From positions 1 through 39,034 of the forward strand of contig JAJECY010000186.1 in assembly GCA_022821775.1 (NCBI GenBank): a DNA stretch of 39,034 bases. Direction: 5' to 3'. The notes beneath the pieces are model-generated. The model was given only the letters and a program-made list of their open reading frames with translations, had not been told where the DNA came from and searched no databases. Shown piece by piece: positions 24,169-31,277 of this stretch; position 1 is the stretch's first letter, and each line of letters starts with the position of its first letter. A program made the position numbers and the translations under genes. Origin of the DNA: Acidobacteriota bacterium (GTDB taxonomy: Bacteria; Acidobacteriota; Terriglobia; Versatilivoradales; Versatilivoraceae).

Positions 24169-25833
24169 ATGCCGCCCATGACGGGATCCCGCTACTTCGC
24201 CGAGGCCATGCAGGCCTATGAGATCACCCACGTCTTTCTGGTCCCCACCATCCTGACGCCCGCCCTGGCGGAAATGGAAGACCTGAATATCGTGCGGGTC
24301 ACGGCCCACAGCGAGAAGGCGGCCGTCTACATGGCCGACGGCTACGCTCGAATCTCGGGCAGGCCCGGGGTGGCCATGGCCCAGACCATCGGCGCGGCCA
24401 ACCTGGCGGCGGGGCTGCGGGATCCCTATCTGGCCTGTGCCCCCGTCATTGCCATCAATGGTGGCAAGCTTCCCGAGAGCAAACACCGCGGCGTCTACCA
24501 GGAAGTGGATGACTTTCCCCTGTTCGAGCCCTTGAGCAAGTTCAACGCCCAGGTGGATCTGCCCCAGCGGCTGCCCGACCTGCTCCGCCAGGCCTTCCGC
24601 GAAGCCACCACCGGATGTCCGGCTCCGGTTCACCTGGAGATCGCCGGCAACTTCGGTCAGGCGATTGAGGGGGAGGCCGACCTGGACGCGGTCTTCGAGC
24701 CCCAATTCGCTCGATTTCCCGCCATCCGCCCTCGTCCGGATCCCGCCAGTTTGCGGCGGGCGGCCGATCTGTTGAGCCGAAGCCGCCGGCCGGTCTTCGT
24801 TGCCGGCGGAGGGGTCACCCTTTCCGGGGCGCAAGCCGAAGTGAGGCAGTTGGCGGAAAGGCTCTCCATCCCGGTGGCGACCTCTCTGAACGCCAAGGGG
24901 ACCCTCCCGGAAAACCACTCCCTGTCGATCGGGGTGGTGGGCTCCTATTCCCGAGCCTGCGCCAACCGGCTGGTGGCCGAGGCCGACCTGGTTTTTTTCA
25001 TCGGCAGCCGCACCGGGGGGCAGGTCACCAACAGTTGGCGCATCCCGCCCAAGGGGACCCCCGTCCTTCAACTGGACATCGAGCCCGGGGAACTGGGCCG
25101 CAACTACCCCAACCTCTGCAGCTTGTGGGGGGACGCCAAGGTCGGGCTGCAGGAGTTGAACGCGGCCCTGGCCTCGCGGCCGCCCGACTCCGGGTGGCTC
25201 TCGCGGGTGGAGCAGGTGGTGGCCGAGTGGCGTGCCGAGGTGGCTCCCCTGCGGTCTTCTCCGGCGGTGCCCATGCGCCCGGAGCGCCTCTGCAGGGAAA
25301 TCCAGTCGGCCTTGCCGGCGGACGCGATCCTGGTGTCGGATACCGGCCACTCGGGGATCTGGTCGGGAACCCATATCGAGTTGCACCATCCCGGCCAGAG
25401 CTACATCCGGGCTGCCGGATCGCTGGGCTGGGGGCTGCCGGCGGCCATCGGGGCCAAGTGCGCCGCGCCCCGGCGACCGGTGGTCTGCTTTACCGGCGAC
25501 GGCGGCTTCTATTACCACCTGTCGGAGTTGGAGACGGCCCTCCGATACGGCATCCATCCCGTGATCGTGGTGAACGACAACCGTTCTCTCAATCAGGAGA
25601 CCGAGATATTCGCCAGCGCCTACGGGGGGGTGCAGCGCCAGGGCTTGGAGATGTGGCAGTTCCGGGACCTGGACATCGCCGCCATGGCCGAGTCCCTGGG
25701 CTGCCGGGGCATCCGGGTGGAGCAGCCCGAGGGGGTCGTCCCCGCCCTGGAGGAGGCCCTGCGTGCCGACCGCCCGGTGGTGCTGGACGCGGTCACCGAC
25801 ATGGAGGCGCTGGCTCCCGATCCCTGGGGGTAA
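24169..25833 (+). CDS. thiamine diphosphate-dependent enzyme, acetolactate synthase-like
   Basis: A 554-residue enzyme with the three-domain ThDP layout (PYR, central, PP). The activating Glu is Glu49 in AHSEKAAVYMADGYAR. The central domain contains RSRRPVFVAGGGVTLSGAQAEVRQLAERLSIPVATSLNAKG. The ThDP/Mg motif is GDGGFYYHLSELETALRYGIHPVIVVNDN (Gly443-Asp444-Gly445 ... Asn469-Asp470-Asn471). It is shorter than IolD (3,5/4-trihydroxycyclohexadione hydrolase) and lacks features that would separate acetolactate synthase, decarboxylase or lyase activity. GAAGGA at 24157 precedes ATG 24169. The next gene begins 13 bases after its stop. It probably cleaves or condenses a 2-keto acid in the same pathway as the dehydrogenases that follow. 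Confidence 0.9.
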   Translation: MPPMTGSRYFAEAMQAYEITHVFLVPTILTPALAEMEDLNIVRVTAHSEKAAVYMADGYARISGRPGVAMAQTIGAANLAAGLRDPYLACAPVIAINGGKLPESKHRGVYQEVDDFPLFEPLSKFNAQVDLPQRLPDLLRQAFREATTGCPAPVHLEIAGNFGQAIEGEADLDAVFEPQFARFPAIRPRPDPASLRRAADLLSRSRRPVFVAGGGVTLSGAQAEVRQLAERLSIPVATSLNAKGTLPENHSLSIGVVGSYSRACANRLVAEADLVFFIGSRTGGQVTNSWRIPPKGTPVLQLDIEPGELGRNYPNLCSLWGDAKVGLQELNAALASRPPDSGWLSRVEQVVAEWRAEVAPLRSSPAVPMRPERLCREIQSALPADAILVSDTGHSGIWSGTHIELHHPGQSYIRAAGSLGWGLPAAIGAKCAAPRRPVVCFTGDGGFYYHLSELETALRYGIHPVIVVNDNRSLNQETEIFASAYGGVQRQGLEMWQFRDLDIAAMAESLGCRGIRVEQPEGVVPALEEALRADRPVVLDAVTDMEALAPDPWG

Positions 25834-25846
25834 GGAGAACCGAACT

Positions 25847-26812
25847 TTGTCCACCATCAGAAACATCGCGGTGCTGGGGCTGGGAACCATGGGGCACGGC
25901 ATCGCCCAAACCTTTGCCGTGGGAGGCTGCCGAGTCAGCGGCTACGACCAGTCGGCCGAGGTGCGCGGTGCGGTCGCCAGCCGTATCGAGCACAACCTGC
26001 GGACGGCCGCCCGAGCGGGTTTCGGGGAAGAGACTGCTATTGAACCCGCGCTGGCCCGCTTCCGAGTCTGCGAAACCGAGGCCGAGGCGGTTCGGGGGGC
26101 CGAGTTGGTGGTGGAGGCAGTTGCCGAGGACCTGGAGGTCAAGTGCCGGCTGTTCAGACGGATCGAGTCCCGGGTTTCGGCCGAGACCCTCCTGGCCAGC
26201 AACACCTCCAGTTTCCCCATCTCCGAGCTTGCCCGCGATCTCACCCGTCCCCGGCGAGCCCTGATCACCCACTGGTTCAACCCGCCCCACATCGTGCCGC
26301 TGGTGGAGGTGGTGCCGGGGGAGAAAACCGGGACCGAGGCCGTCGAAGCGACCCTCGCCCTGTTGCGGCAGGTTGGAAAATCCCCGGTGCAACTGAAGAA
26401 GGAGGTTCCGGGCTTTCTGGTCAACCGCATACAGATTGCCATGCTGCGGGAGATCCTGGATCTGCTGGACCGGGGGGTGGCCGATCCCGAGGAGATCGAT
26501 CGGGCGGTGAAGAGCACCATCGGTTTTCGCCTGGCGGCTATCGGTCCGCTGGAGGTCATCGACTTCGCGGGTCTGGACGTCACTGCCAGCGTGTTCGAGA
26601 ACCTGGTGGTGGACGTCCGATCCGACCGGCAGCTTCCGGCGGCGCTGGAGCAAGCGGTCCGGTCGGGCCGATTCGGAGTCAAGAGCGGAGAGGGCATCTT
26701 CCGCTACACCCGGGAGACGGTGCAGGCGAAGGTGTCGGAGCGGGACCGCCGCTTCCTGGCTCTTTTGCAGTTGTTCCACCAGGGAGCAGAACCGCGGACA
26801 CAGAAGCGCTGA
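25847..26812 (+). CDS. 3-hydroxyacyl-CoA dehydrogenase family enzyme
   Basis: A 321-residue NAD-dependent dehydrogenase. The start is TTG 25847 with AAGGAG at 25832-25837, nine bases away; the track start (25763) lies inside the ThDP gene. Rossmann GLGTMG at 11-16 (IAVLGLGTMGHGIAQTF). Family signature LLASNTSSFPISELARDLTRPRRALITHWFNPPHIVPLVEVVPGEKT carries the catalytic His region, then the C-terminal helical domain VPGFLVNRIQIAMLREILDLLDRGVADPEEIDRAVKSTIGFRL. The single-domain 320-residue form includes 3-hydroxybutyryl-CoA dehydrogenases but also L-gulonate 3-dehydrogenase and carnitine dehydrogenase. With no acyl-CoA genes nearby, a free hydroxy acid or sugar acid is a plausible substrate (inference). 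Confidence 0.9.
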   Translation: MSTIRNIAVLGLGTMGHGIAQTFAVGGCRVSGYDQSAEVRGAVASRIEHNLRTAARAGFGEETAIEPALARFRVCETEAEAVRGAELVVEAVAEDLEVKCRLFRRIESRVSAETLLASNTSSFPISELARDLTRPRRALITHWFNPPHIVPLVEVVPGEKTGTEAVEATLALLRQVGKSPVQLKKEVPGFLVNRIQIAMLREILDLLDRGVADPEEIDRAVKSTIGFRLAAIGPLEVIDFAGLDVTASVFENLVVDVRSDRQLPAALEQAVRSGRFGVKSGEGIFRYTRETVQAKVSERDRRFLALLQLFHQGAEPRTQKR

Positions 26813-26823
26813 GGAGGGGGTGA

Positions 26824-26853
26824 CGCCCGGCGTTGCGAGTGCCGTGCCGGGCG
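26824..26853 (+). other. GC-rich stem-loop between two cistrons
   Basis: CGCCCGGC (26824-26831) and GCCGGGCG (26846-26853) are perfect 8-base inverted arms around a 14-base loop, 11 bases after the stop of the hydroxyacyl-CoA dehydrogenase gene. No T-run follows, so it is more likely an mRNA-stabilising or attenuating hairpin than a simple terminator. Confidence 0.45.
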
Positions 26854-26923
26854 GTCCTTCGGGGATGGCGCGCCCCGGCGCAAAGCGCGGCAGGGGCTTC
26901 AGAAAGCAACCAACGAGCGAGCC

Positions 26924-27697
26924 ATGAAGATTCGAGAGGGAACACGGGTGCTGGTGACCGCCGGGGCCTCCGGGATCGGCCGCCGGATTGCGGCTGCCTT
27001 CCTGAGAGAGGGGGCCGGGGTGCATGTCTGCGATGTTGCCGGGGACCGGGCCGCGGATCTGCTCCAGGAGCTTCCCGGAGTGGGCTTCACCCGGGCCGAC
27101 GTGGCCGTCCCCGCCGACGTGGAGCGACTCTTTGCCGAGTTGGCGGCTCACTTGGGCGGGCTGGACGTGCTGATCAACAACGCCGGCATTGCCGGCCCCA
27201 CCGCGGCGGTGGAGCAGGTGAGCCCGAAGGACTGGAGCCGGACCCTGGACGTCAACATCACCGGCCAGTTCCTTTGCGCCCGGTTGGCGGTGCCCCTTCT
27301 GAAGGAGGCGGGAGGCGGCTCCATCATAAACCTCTCTTCAGTGGCCGGCCGGCTGGGGTACCCCATGCGAACTCCCTACGCCGCTTCCAAGTGGGCCGTG
27401 GTGGGATTCACCCAGAGCCTGGCCATGGAGGTGGGGCCTCACGGGATTCGGGTGAACGCCCTGCTGCCCGGAATGGTGGATGGGGACCGCATCCGCTCCG
27501 TCATCGCCGCCAAGGCTGCGGCCATGCAAAAACCCTATGAAGAACTGGAGGCGGAACACCTGCGCCAGGTCTCGCTTCGCAGAATGGTGAACCCCGACGA
27601 GATCGCCAACATGGCCCTCTTCCTCTGTTCGGAGGCGGGAGCCGCCATCACGGGTCAGGCCCTCAGCGTCTGCGGCAACGTGGAGCGAATGATCTGA
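26924..27697 (+). CDS. SDR family oxidoreductase
   Basis: A 257-residue classical short-chain dehydrogenase/reductase. Cofactor motif TAGASGIG (12-19), then DVLINNAGIAG, the catalytic Ser in INLSSVAGRLG and YAASK with Tyr/Lys; C-terminal LPGMVDGDRIRSVI and ITGQALSVCGNVERMI. DVAGDR after strand 2 suggests NAD(H) preference. Length and motif spacing are normal. It lies 111 bases after the hydroxyacyl-CoA dehydrogenase-type gene, with a stem-loop between. The next gene begins 17 bases downstream. The substrate is unknown; the surroundings suggest a hydroxy or keto intermediate of the same catabolic route. Confidence 0.93.
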   Translation: MKIREGTRVLVTAGASGIGRRIAAAFLREGAGVHVCDVAGDRAADLLQELPGVGFTRADVAVPADVERLFAELAAHLGGLDVLINNAGIAGPTAAVEQVSPKDWSRTLDVNITGQFLCARLAVPLLKEAGGGSIINLSSVAGRLGYPMRTPYAASKWAVVGFTQSLAMEVGPHGIRVNALLPGMVDGDRIRSVIAAKAAAMQKPYEELEAEHLRQVSLRRMVNPDEIANMALFLCSEAGAAITGQALSVCGNVERMI

Positions 27698-27714
27698 GGG
27701 AACTCGGGTTTCCT

Positions 27715-28299
27715 ATGACCACCACTCGTCCCACTGACTCTGATTGGCTTCACTGGGTCCTTTTCGGACTGCTGCTGGCCTTGTGCCTGGTGGTGGGAGT
27801 GGCCCTCTTCTGGGAGGAGCCACCCGACAGCCAGGGTTATGGGCACGGGGAGCTGCGAACCATGCGGCAAGGGGGGACCGGGGAGCGGCATGCCCAGGTG
27901 CTGTGGCTGGGCGCGGCCTTCGGGGTTCTGCAACTGCTGCTTTTCGTGGCCTGCCTGGGCTTTGGCCTGCGGGGCGCCAGGGGTTCGTCCCGAGCAAAGA
28001 GAAGAGCCCTCCTGCTGGGCGGCCTCCTCTACCTGGCCGTCTTCATGGTGCTGGTCTTCACCTACCAGGACTACGTCAAGGATCCCAGCCGGCTGCTGGT
28101 GTCGCTGCCGCCGCCCACGGCCGTCATGCTGTGGGTTCTGTGGCCGTTCCCCCTCTATTTCGTGCTGGTCTACAGCGTGAAGTTCGAGGACTGGGTGTTC
28201 CGCAAGGAAGACAGCCGCCGCTTTCGCGAGCTGGTCGATAACGGGCCGGCGGGGAACTCTACCCAAACCGGCCGCGATTCGCCCGAGGAGAATGGCTGA
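27715..28299 (+). CDS. small multi-pass membrane protein coupled to the SSS symporter
   Basis: A 194-residue hydrophobic protein with four predicted membrane segments: LHWVLFGLLLALCLVVGVALFW, VLWLGAAFGVLQLLLFVACLGFGL, ALLLGGLLYLAVFMVLVF and AVMLWVLWPFPLYFVLVYSV, followed by a charged tail (FEDWVFRKEDSRRFRELVDN). I do not recognise a named family. Its stop overlaps the symporter start by one base (TGATG), so the two are translationally coupled and probably work together, as small subunits do in some sodium:solute symporters. It could instead be an unrelated membrane protein that merely shares the transcript. Confidence 0.7.
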   Translation: MTTTRPTDSDWLHWVLFGLLLALCLVVGVALFWEEPPDSQGYGHGELRTMRQGGTGERHAQVLWLGAAFGVLQLLLFVACLGFGLRGARGSSRAKRRALLLGGLLYLAVFMVLVFTYQDYVKDPSRLLVSLPPPTAVMLWVLWPFPLYFVLVYSVKFEDWVFRKEDSRRFRELVDNGPAGNSTQTGRDSPEENG

Positions 28300-29780
28300 T
28301 GGACACGGACCGGGGCATCACCATCCTGTTCTCGGTGGTGTTCTACATGGGAATCTGCATCGTGGTGGGGCTGTGGGCGCTTCGGCGAACCCGCTCCAGC
28401 GCGGATTTCTTCATGGCCGGCCGGAACCTGGGGGTCATCGTCACCGGTTTCGCCGTCTTTTCCAGCATCATGAGCGGCTTCGGCTTCGTGGGCGGGCCGG
28501 GGCTGGTCTACCACATGGGAATGAGCTCCCTGTGGATGGTGATCAGCGCCCCCATGGGTACCTGCATCTCCTTCTACCTGTTGGGGAAACGCATCCGCCT
28601 GCTGGCTGAGCTGAAAGAGTCGGTGTCGCTGCCCGACGTGGTGGCCGCCCGCTACAACAGCAAGGTCACCCGCCTGCTGACCTCCCTGGCCATCCTGTTG
28701 GGCGTGATGGGCTACCTGGGGACCCAGATTCTGGCCATGGCCACCGTCCTGCAGGACATCATCGCCAACACGCCCATCGGCCGCTTGAGCCTGGAAGCCT
28801 GCGTGACCGTGTCTTTCGCGGTCCTGGTGTTCTACTGCGTCACCGGCGGCATCATCGCCTCGGTCTATACCGACGTGATTCAGGGCTTCATCATGGTGAT
28901 TGCTGCCCTGCTGGTGCTGGTGGCGGCCACCACGGCCGTACCGGAGGGCTTTGCCGGCATGTCGCTGACCATCGGTGCCGACGATCCCGAAGCCATCAGC
29001 CCCTGGGGATCGGTGGGCATGCTGGGGTGCCTCTCCTGGTATTTCCTCTTCACCCTGGGGGCCTCGGGCCAGCCGCACGTGATCACCAAGCTGATGATGA
29101 GCAAGCGGGTGGGGGATGTGCGGCGCACCCTGCCCATCTCGGTGGTGGGGTACTCGCTGACCGCGCTTCTCTGGCTGGCCATCGGCCTGGCCATGAGAAC
29201 CCTGGTGCTGTCGGGCAGCCATCCCGAACTGCCCGGGATCGATGCCGCGGCGCCCCAATTCCTGCAGGCCTATACCCATCCGCTGCTGGCCGGCCTGGTC
29301 TTCGCGGCCCTGTTCGCGGCCATCATGTCCACCGCCGACGGTTTCCTCAACATCGGCTCGGCCGCCATCGTCCACGACATTCCCCAAGCGCTGCGGGGGC
29401 GGTCTCTGAAGAACGAACTGCTGTGGGCCCGAACGGCCACGGTGGCCATTGCCCTGGTAGCCTCCGTTATTGCCGTCTACTCCGGCGACCTGGTGGCCAT
29501 CCTGGGGGCCTTCGGCTGGGGCACCTTTGCGGCGGCCCTGGTCCCGGTGGTGACCATCGGCTTCAACTGGAAGCGGGCCACCTCCCTGGCCGCCAATACG
29601 GCCATGATCTCCAGCCTGGCCATCAATCTGGGAGTCAAGCTGCTGAAGATCCGGGTCCCTTTCCGCATCGACGCCGGAGCCATCGCCCTGCTGGTCTCCC
29701 TCACCCTCTTCTTCGGGATCTCCCTCCTCTCCAAGCCGCAGAAGCTGGACCCGGACGTGGACCGGGTCATGGATTTGTGA
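28299..29780 (+). CDS. sodium:solute symporter (SSS) family permease
   Basis: A 493-residue inner-membrane permease with about 13 hydrophobic segments. The SSS pattern is present: ITILFSVVFYMGICIVVGLWALRRTRSSADFFMAGRNLGVIVTGFAVFSSIMSGFGFVGGPGLVYHMG at the N terminus, LLTSLAILLGVMGYLGTQILAMATVLQ, and AALFAAIMSTADGFLNIGSAAIVHDI, the conserved TM8-type Na-binding Ser/Thr region. It takes up an organic solute with sodium. Start ATG 28299 overlaps the previous stop (TGATG). It is the last gene of the 24169-29780 run and probably imports that pathway's substrate. It ends 17 bases before the convergent DUF1501 gene. Confidence 0.93.
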   Translation: MDTDRGITILFSVVFYMGICIVVGLWALRRTRSSADFFMAGRNLGVIVTGFAVFSSIMSGFGFVGGPGLVYHMGMSSLWMVISAPMGTCISFYLLGKRIRLLAELKESVSLPDVVAARYNSKVTRLLTSLAILLGVMGYLGTQILAMATVLQDIIANTPIGRLSLEACVTVSFAVLVFYCVTGGIIASVYTDVIQGFIMVIAALLVLVAATTAVPEGFAGMSLTIGADDPEAISPWGSVGMLGCLSWYFLFTLGASGQPHVITKLMMSKRVGDVRRTLPISVVGYSLTALLWLAIGLAMRTLVLSGSHPELPGIDAAAPQFLQAYTHPLLAGLVFAALFAAIMSTADGFLNIGSAAIVHDIPQALRGRSLKNELLWARTATVAIALVASVIAVYSGDLVAILGAFGWGTFAAALVPVVTIGFNWKRATSLAANTAMISSLAINLGVKLLKIRVPFRIDAGAIALLVSLTLFFGISLLSKPQKLDPDVDRVMDL

Positions 29781-29796
29781 CGTAAGCGACGTAAGC
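29779..29796. repeat. tandem GACGTAAGC x2 between convergent genes
   Basis: GACGTAAGC occurs twice back to back (29779-29787, 29788-29796), filling the whole 17-base gap and overlapping the symporter stop codon. The stretch begins TGACG and ends CGTCA, so it reads similarly from both strands. Confidence 0.6.
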
Positions 29797-29797
29797 G

Positions 29798-31264
29798 TCA
29801 GGCAATAATCTCCTGGAGCACGCGGCCGCCGATGTCGGTGAGGCGGCGGAAACGTCCGCCATGGAGGTACGTCAGGCGCATGTCGTCCAGGCCCAGCAGG
29901 TTGAGGATGGTGGCGTGCACGTCGCGCAGGGGGATCTGCTCCTCCAGGGCCTTGACGCCGAACTCGTCGGTAGCCCCGGCGGTGGCGCCGCCCTTGACGT
30001 CTCCTCCGGCCATCCACATGACCAGGGCAAACTGGTTGTGGTCGCGGCCGGGAGTCTTGGACTCGAGGTCGTTGAGGAAGGGAGTGCGGCCCATTTCCGA
30101 GGCCCAGACCACCAGGGTCTCTTCCAGCAGTCCCCGCTGCTTGAGGTCCTGCAGCAGCCCCGCCACCGGCAGGTCGACCTCGGCGGCGTGGTTCCGCATG
30201 CGTCCCTCCACATTGGTGTGATCGTCCCAACTGTGCTTGTTGATCTCCACGCCGTGGACCAGCAGGGTGTAGCGGACCCCCCGTTCCACCATCCGCCTGG
30301 CCAGCAGGCACTGGCGGCCGAACCCCTCGGTGACGGGATTGTCCAGTCCGTAGAGACGGCGGGTGTGGGCCGACTCTTCCGACAGGTCCACCGCTTCCGG
30401 GGCCGAGGCCTGCATGCGGTAGGCCAGCTCGTAGGCGCTGATCCTGGCCTCCAGCTCGGAAGCCCCGGGGCGCTCTTCCAGGTGCCGGGAGTTGAGGAAG
30501 TGGAGCAGGTCGAACTCCCGCCGCTGCTGGGCGCGGTCCACCCCGCCGGGAAGGTCCAGGTGCAGAATGGGGGTGCCGCTGGAGCGCAGCACGGTGCCCT
30601 GGTAGGCCGCGGGCAGATAGCCGCTCCCCCAGACGGCGGCGCCGTTCACCGGGGCGCCCCTGGGGTCTTGAATCACCATGTAGCCGGGCAGGTTCCGGTT
30701 GGGGCTGCCCAGTCCATAGGTGACCCAGGAACCCACCGAAGCGCTGCCCTGAAACTGGGACCCGGTGGTGACGTGCATGGTGGCGGGGCCATGGTTGTTG
30801 TTCTCGACTTCGATCCCGTAGACGAAGGCCAGGTCGTCGGCGCATTGGCCGATGCGGGGAAAGAGGCTGGAGATGGCGCGGCCCGACTGGCCGTAGCGCT
30901 TGAATTCAAAGGCGCTGGGAATGACCCGGTGGGGCTTGTTGAGATACCCCTGGATTTCTCCGGAAAGTCCGCTCAAGGGGGGCAGCTTCTGTCCGGCCAA
31001 TTTCTGCAGGGCCGGCTTGTAGTCGAAGCTGTCCACGTGGCTGACCCCTCCAGCCATGAACATGAAGATGCAGTGCTTGGCCTTGCGTCCGGAGTGGGGC
31101 AGGGGAAGGCCGGCCGGAGCAGGGGTGCCTGCCGGCAGTTCGTCCGCCAGCATGCCGGCCAGGGCCAGGGCCCCGATTCCGTTGCAGGAGCGGCAGAGAA
31201 AGTCCCGCCGGGACAGCGGCCCCAACGGCAGTCCGGTATTGCCGATCAGATTTTCCTTTTTCAT
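29798..31264 (-). CDS. DUF1501 family Tat-exported protein (second copy)
   Basis: A 488-residue protein. Start at 31264 (MKKENLIGNTGLPLGPLSRRDFLCRSCNGIGALALAG) because AAGGAGT lies just upstream (plus-strand ACTCCTT) and it gives a Tat signal with Arg19-Arg20; the track start (31294) adds ten residues overlapping the upstream gene. DUF1501 blocks: KHCIFMFMAGGVSHVDSFDYKP, GRAISSLFPRIGQCADDLAFVYG, LARRMVERGVRYTLLVHGVEINKHSWDDHTN and VVWASEMGRTPFLNDLESKTPGRDHNQFALVMWMAGGD. It is downstream of and 13 bases from the DUF1549/DUF1553 gene, a two-gene operon. It is only a distant relative of the DUF1501 protein at 13590: the shared motifs match, but flanking sequence differs. Confidence 0.93.
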   Translation of the reverse strand: MKKENLIGNTGLPLGPLSRRDFLCRSCNGIGALALAGMLADELPAGTPAPAGLPLPHSGRKAKHCIFMFMAGGVSHVDSFDYKPALQKLAGQKLPPLSGLSGEIQGYLNKPHRVIPSAFEFKRYGQSGRAISSLFPRIGQCADDLAFVYGIEVENNNHGPATMHVTTGSQFQGSASVGSWVTYGLGSPNRNLPGYMVIQDPRGAPVNGAAVWGSGYLPAAYQGTVLRSSGTPILHLDLPGGVDRAQQRREFDLLHFLNSRHLEERPGASELEARISAYELAYRMQASAPEAVDLSEESAHTRRLYGLDNPVTEGFGRQCLLARRMVERGVRYTLLVHGVEINKHSWDDHTNVEGRMRNHAAEVDLPVAGLLQDLKQRGLLEETLVVWASEMGRTPFLNDLESKTPGRDHNQFALVMWMAGGDVKGGATAGATDEFGVKALEEQIPLRDVHATILNLLGLDDMRLTYLHGGRFRRLTDIGGRVLQEIIA

Positions 31265-31277
31265 GGTCCAACTCCTT

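Noticed and set aside
24145-25902. 585-residue minus-strand ORF
   Set aside because: It is antisense to the ThDP enzyme, low-complexity and without motifs.
28170-30845. 891-residue minus-strand ORF
   Set aside because: It runs antisense to the symporter and merges into the minus-strand DUF1501 gene in a wrong frame. The translation is Gly/Arg/His/Gln-rich with no domain, typical of a GC-rich shadow frame.
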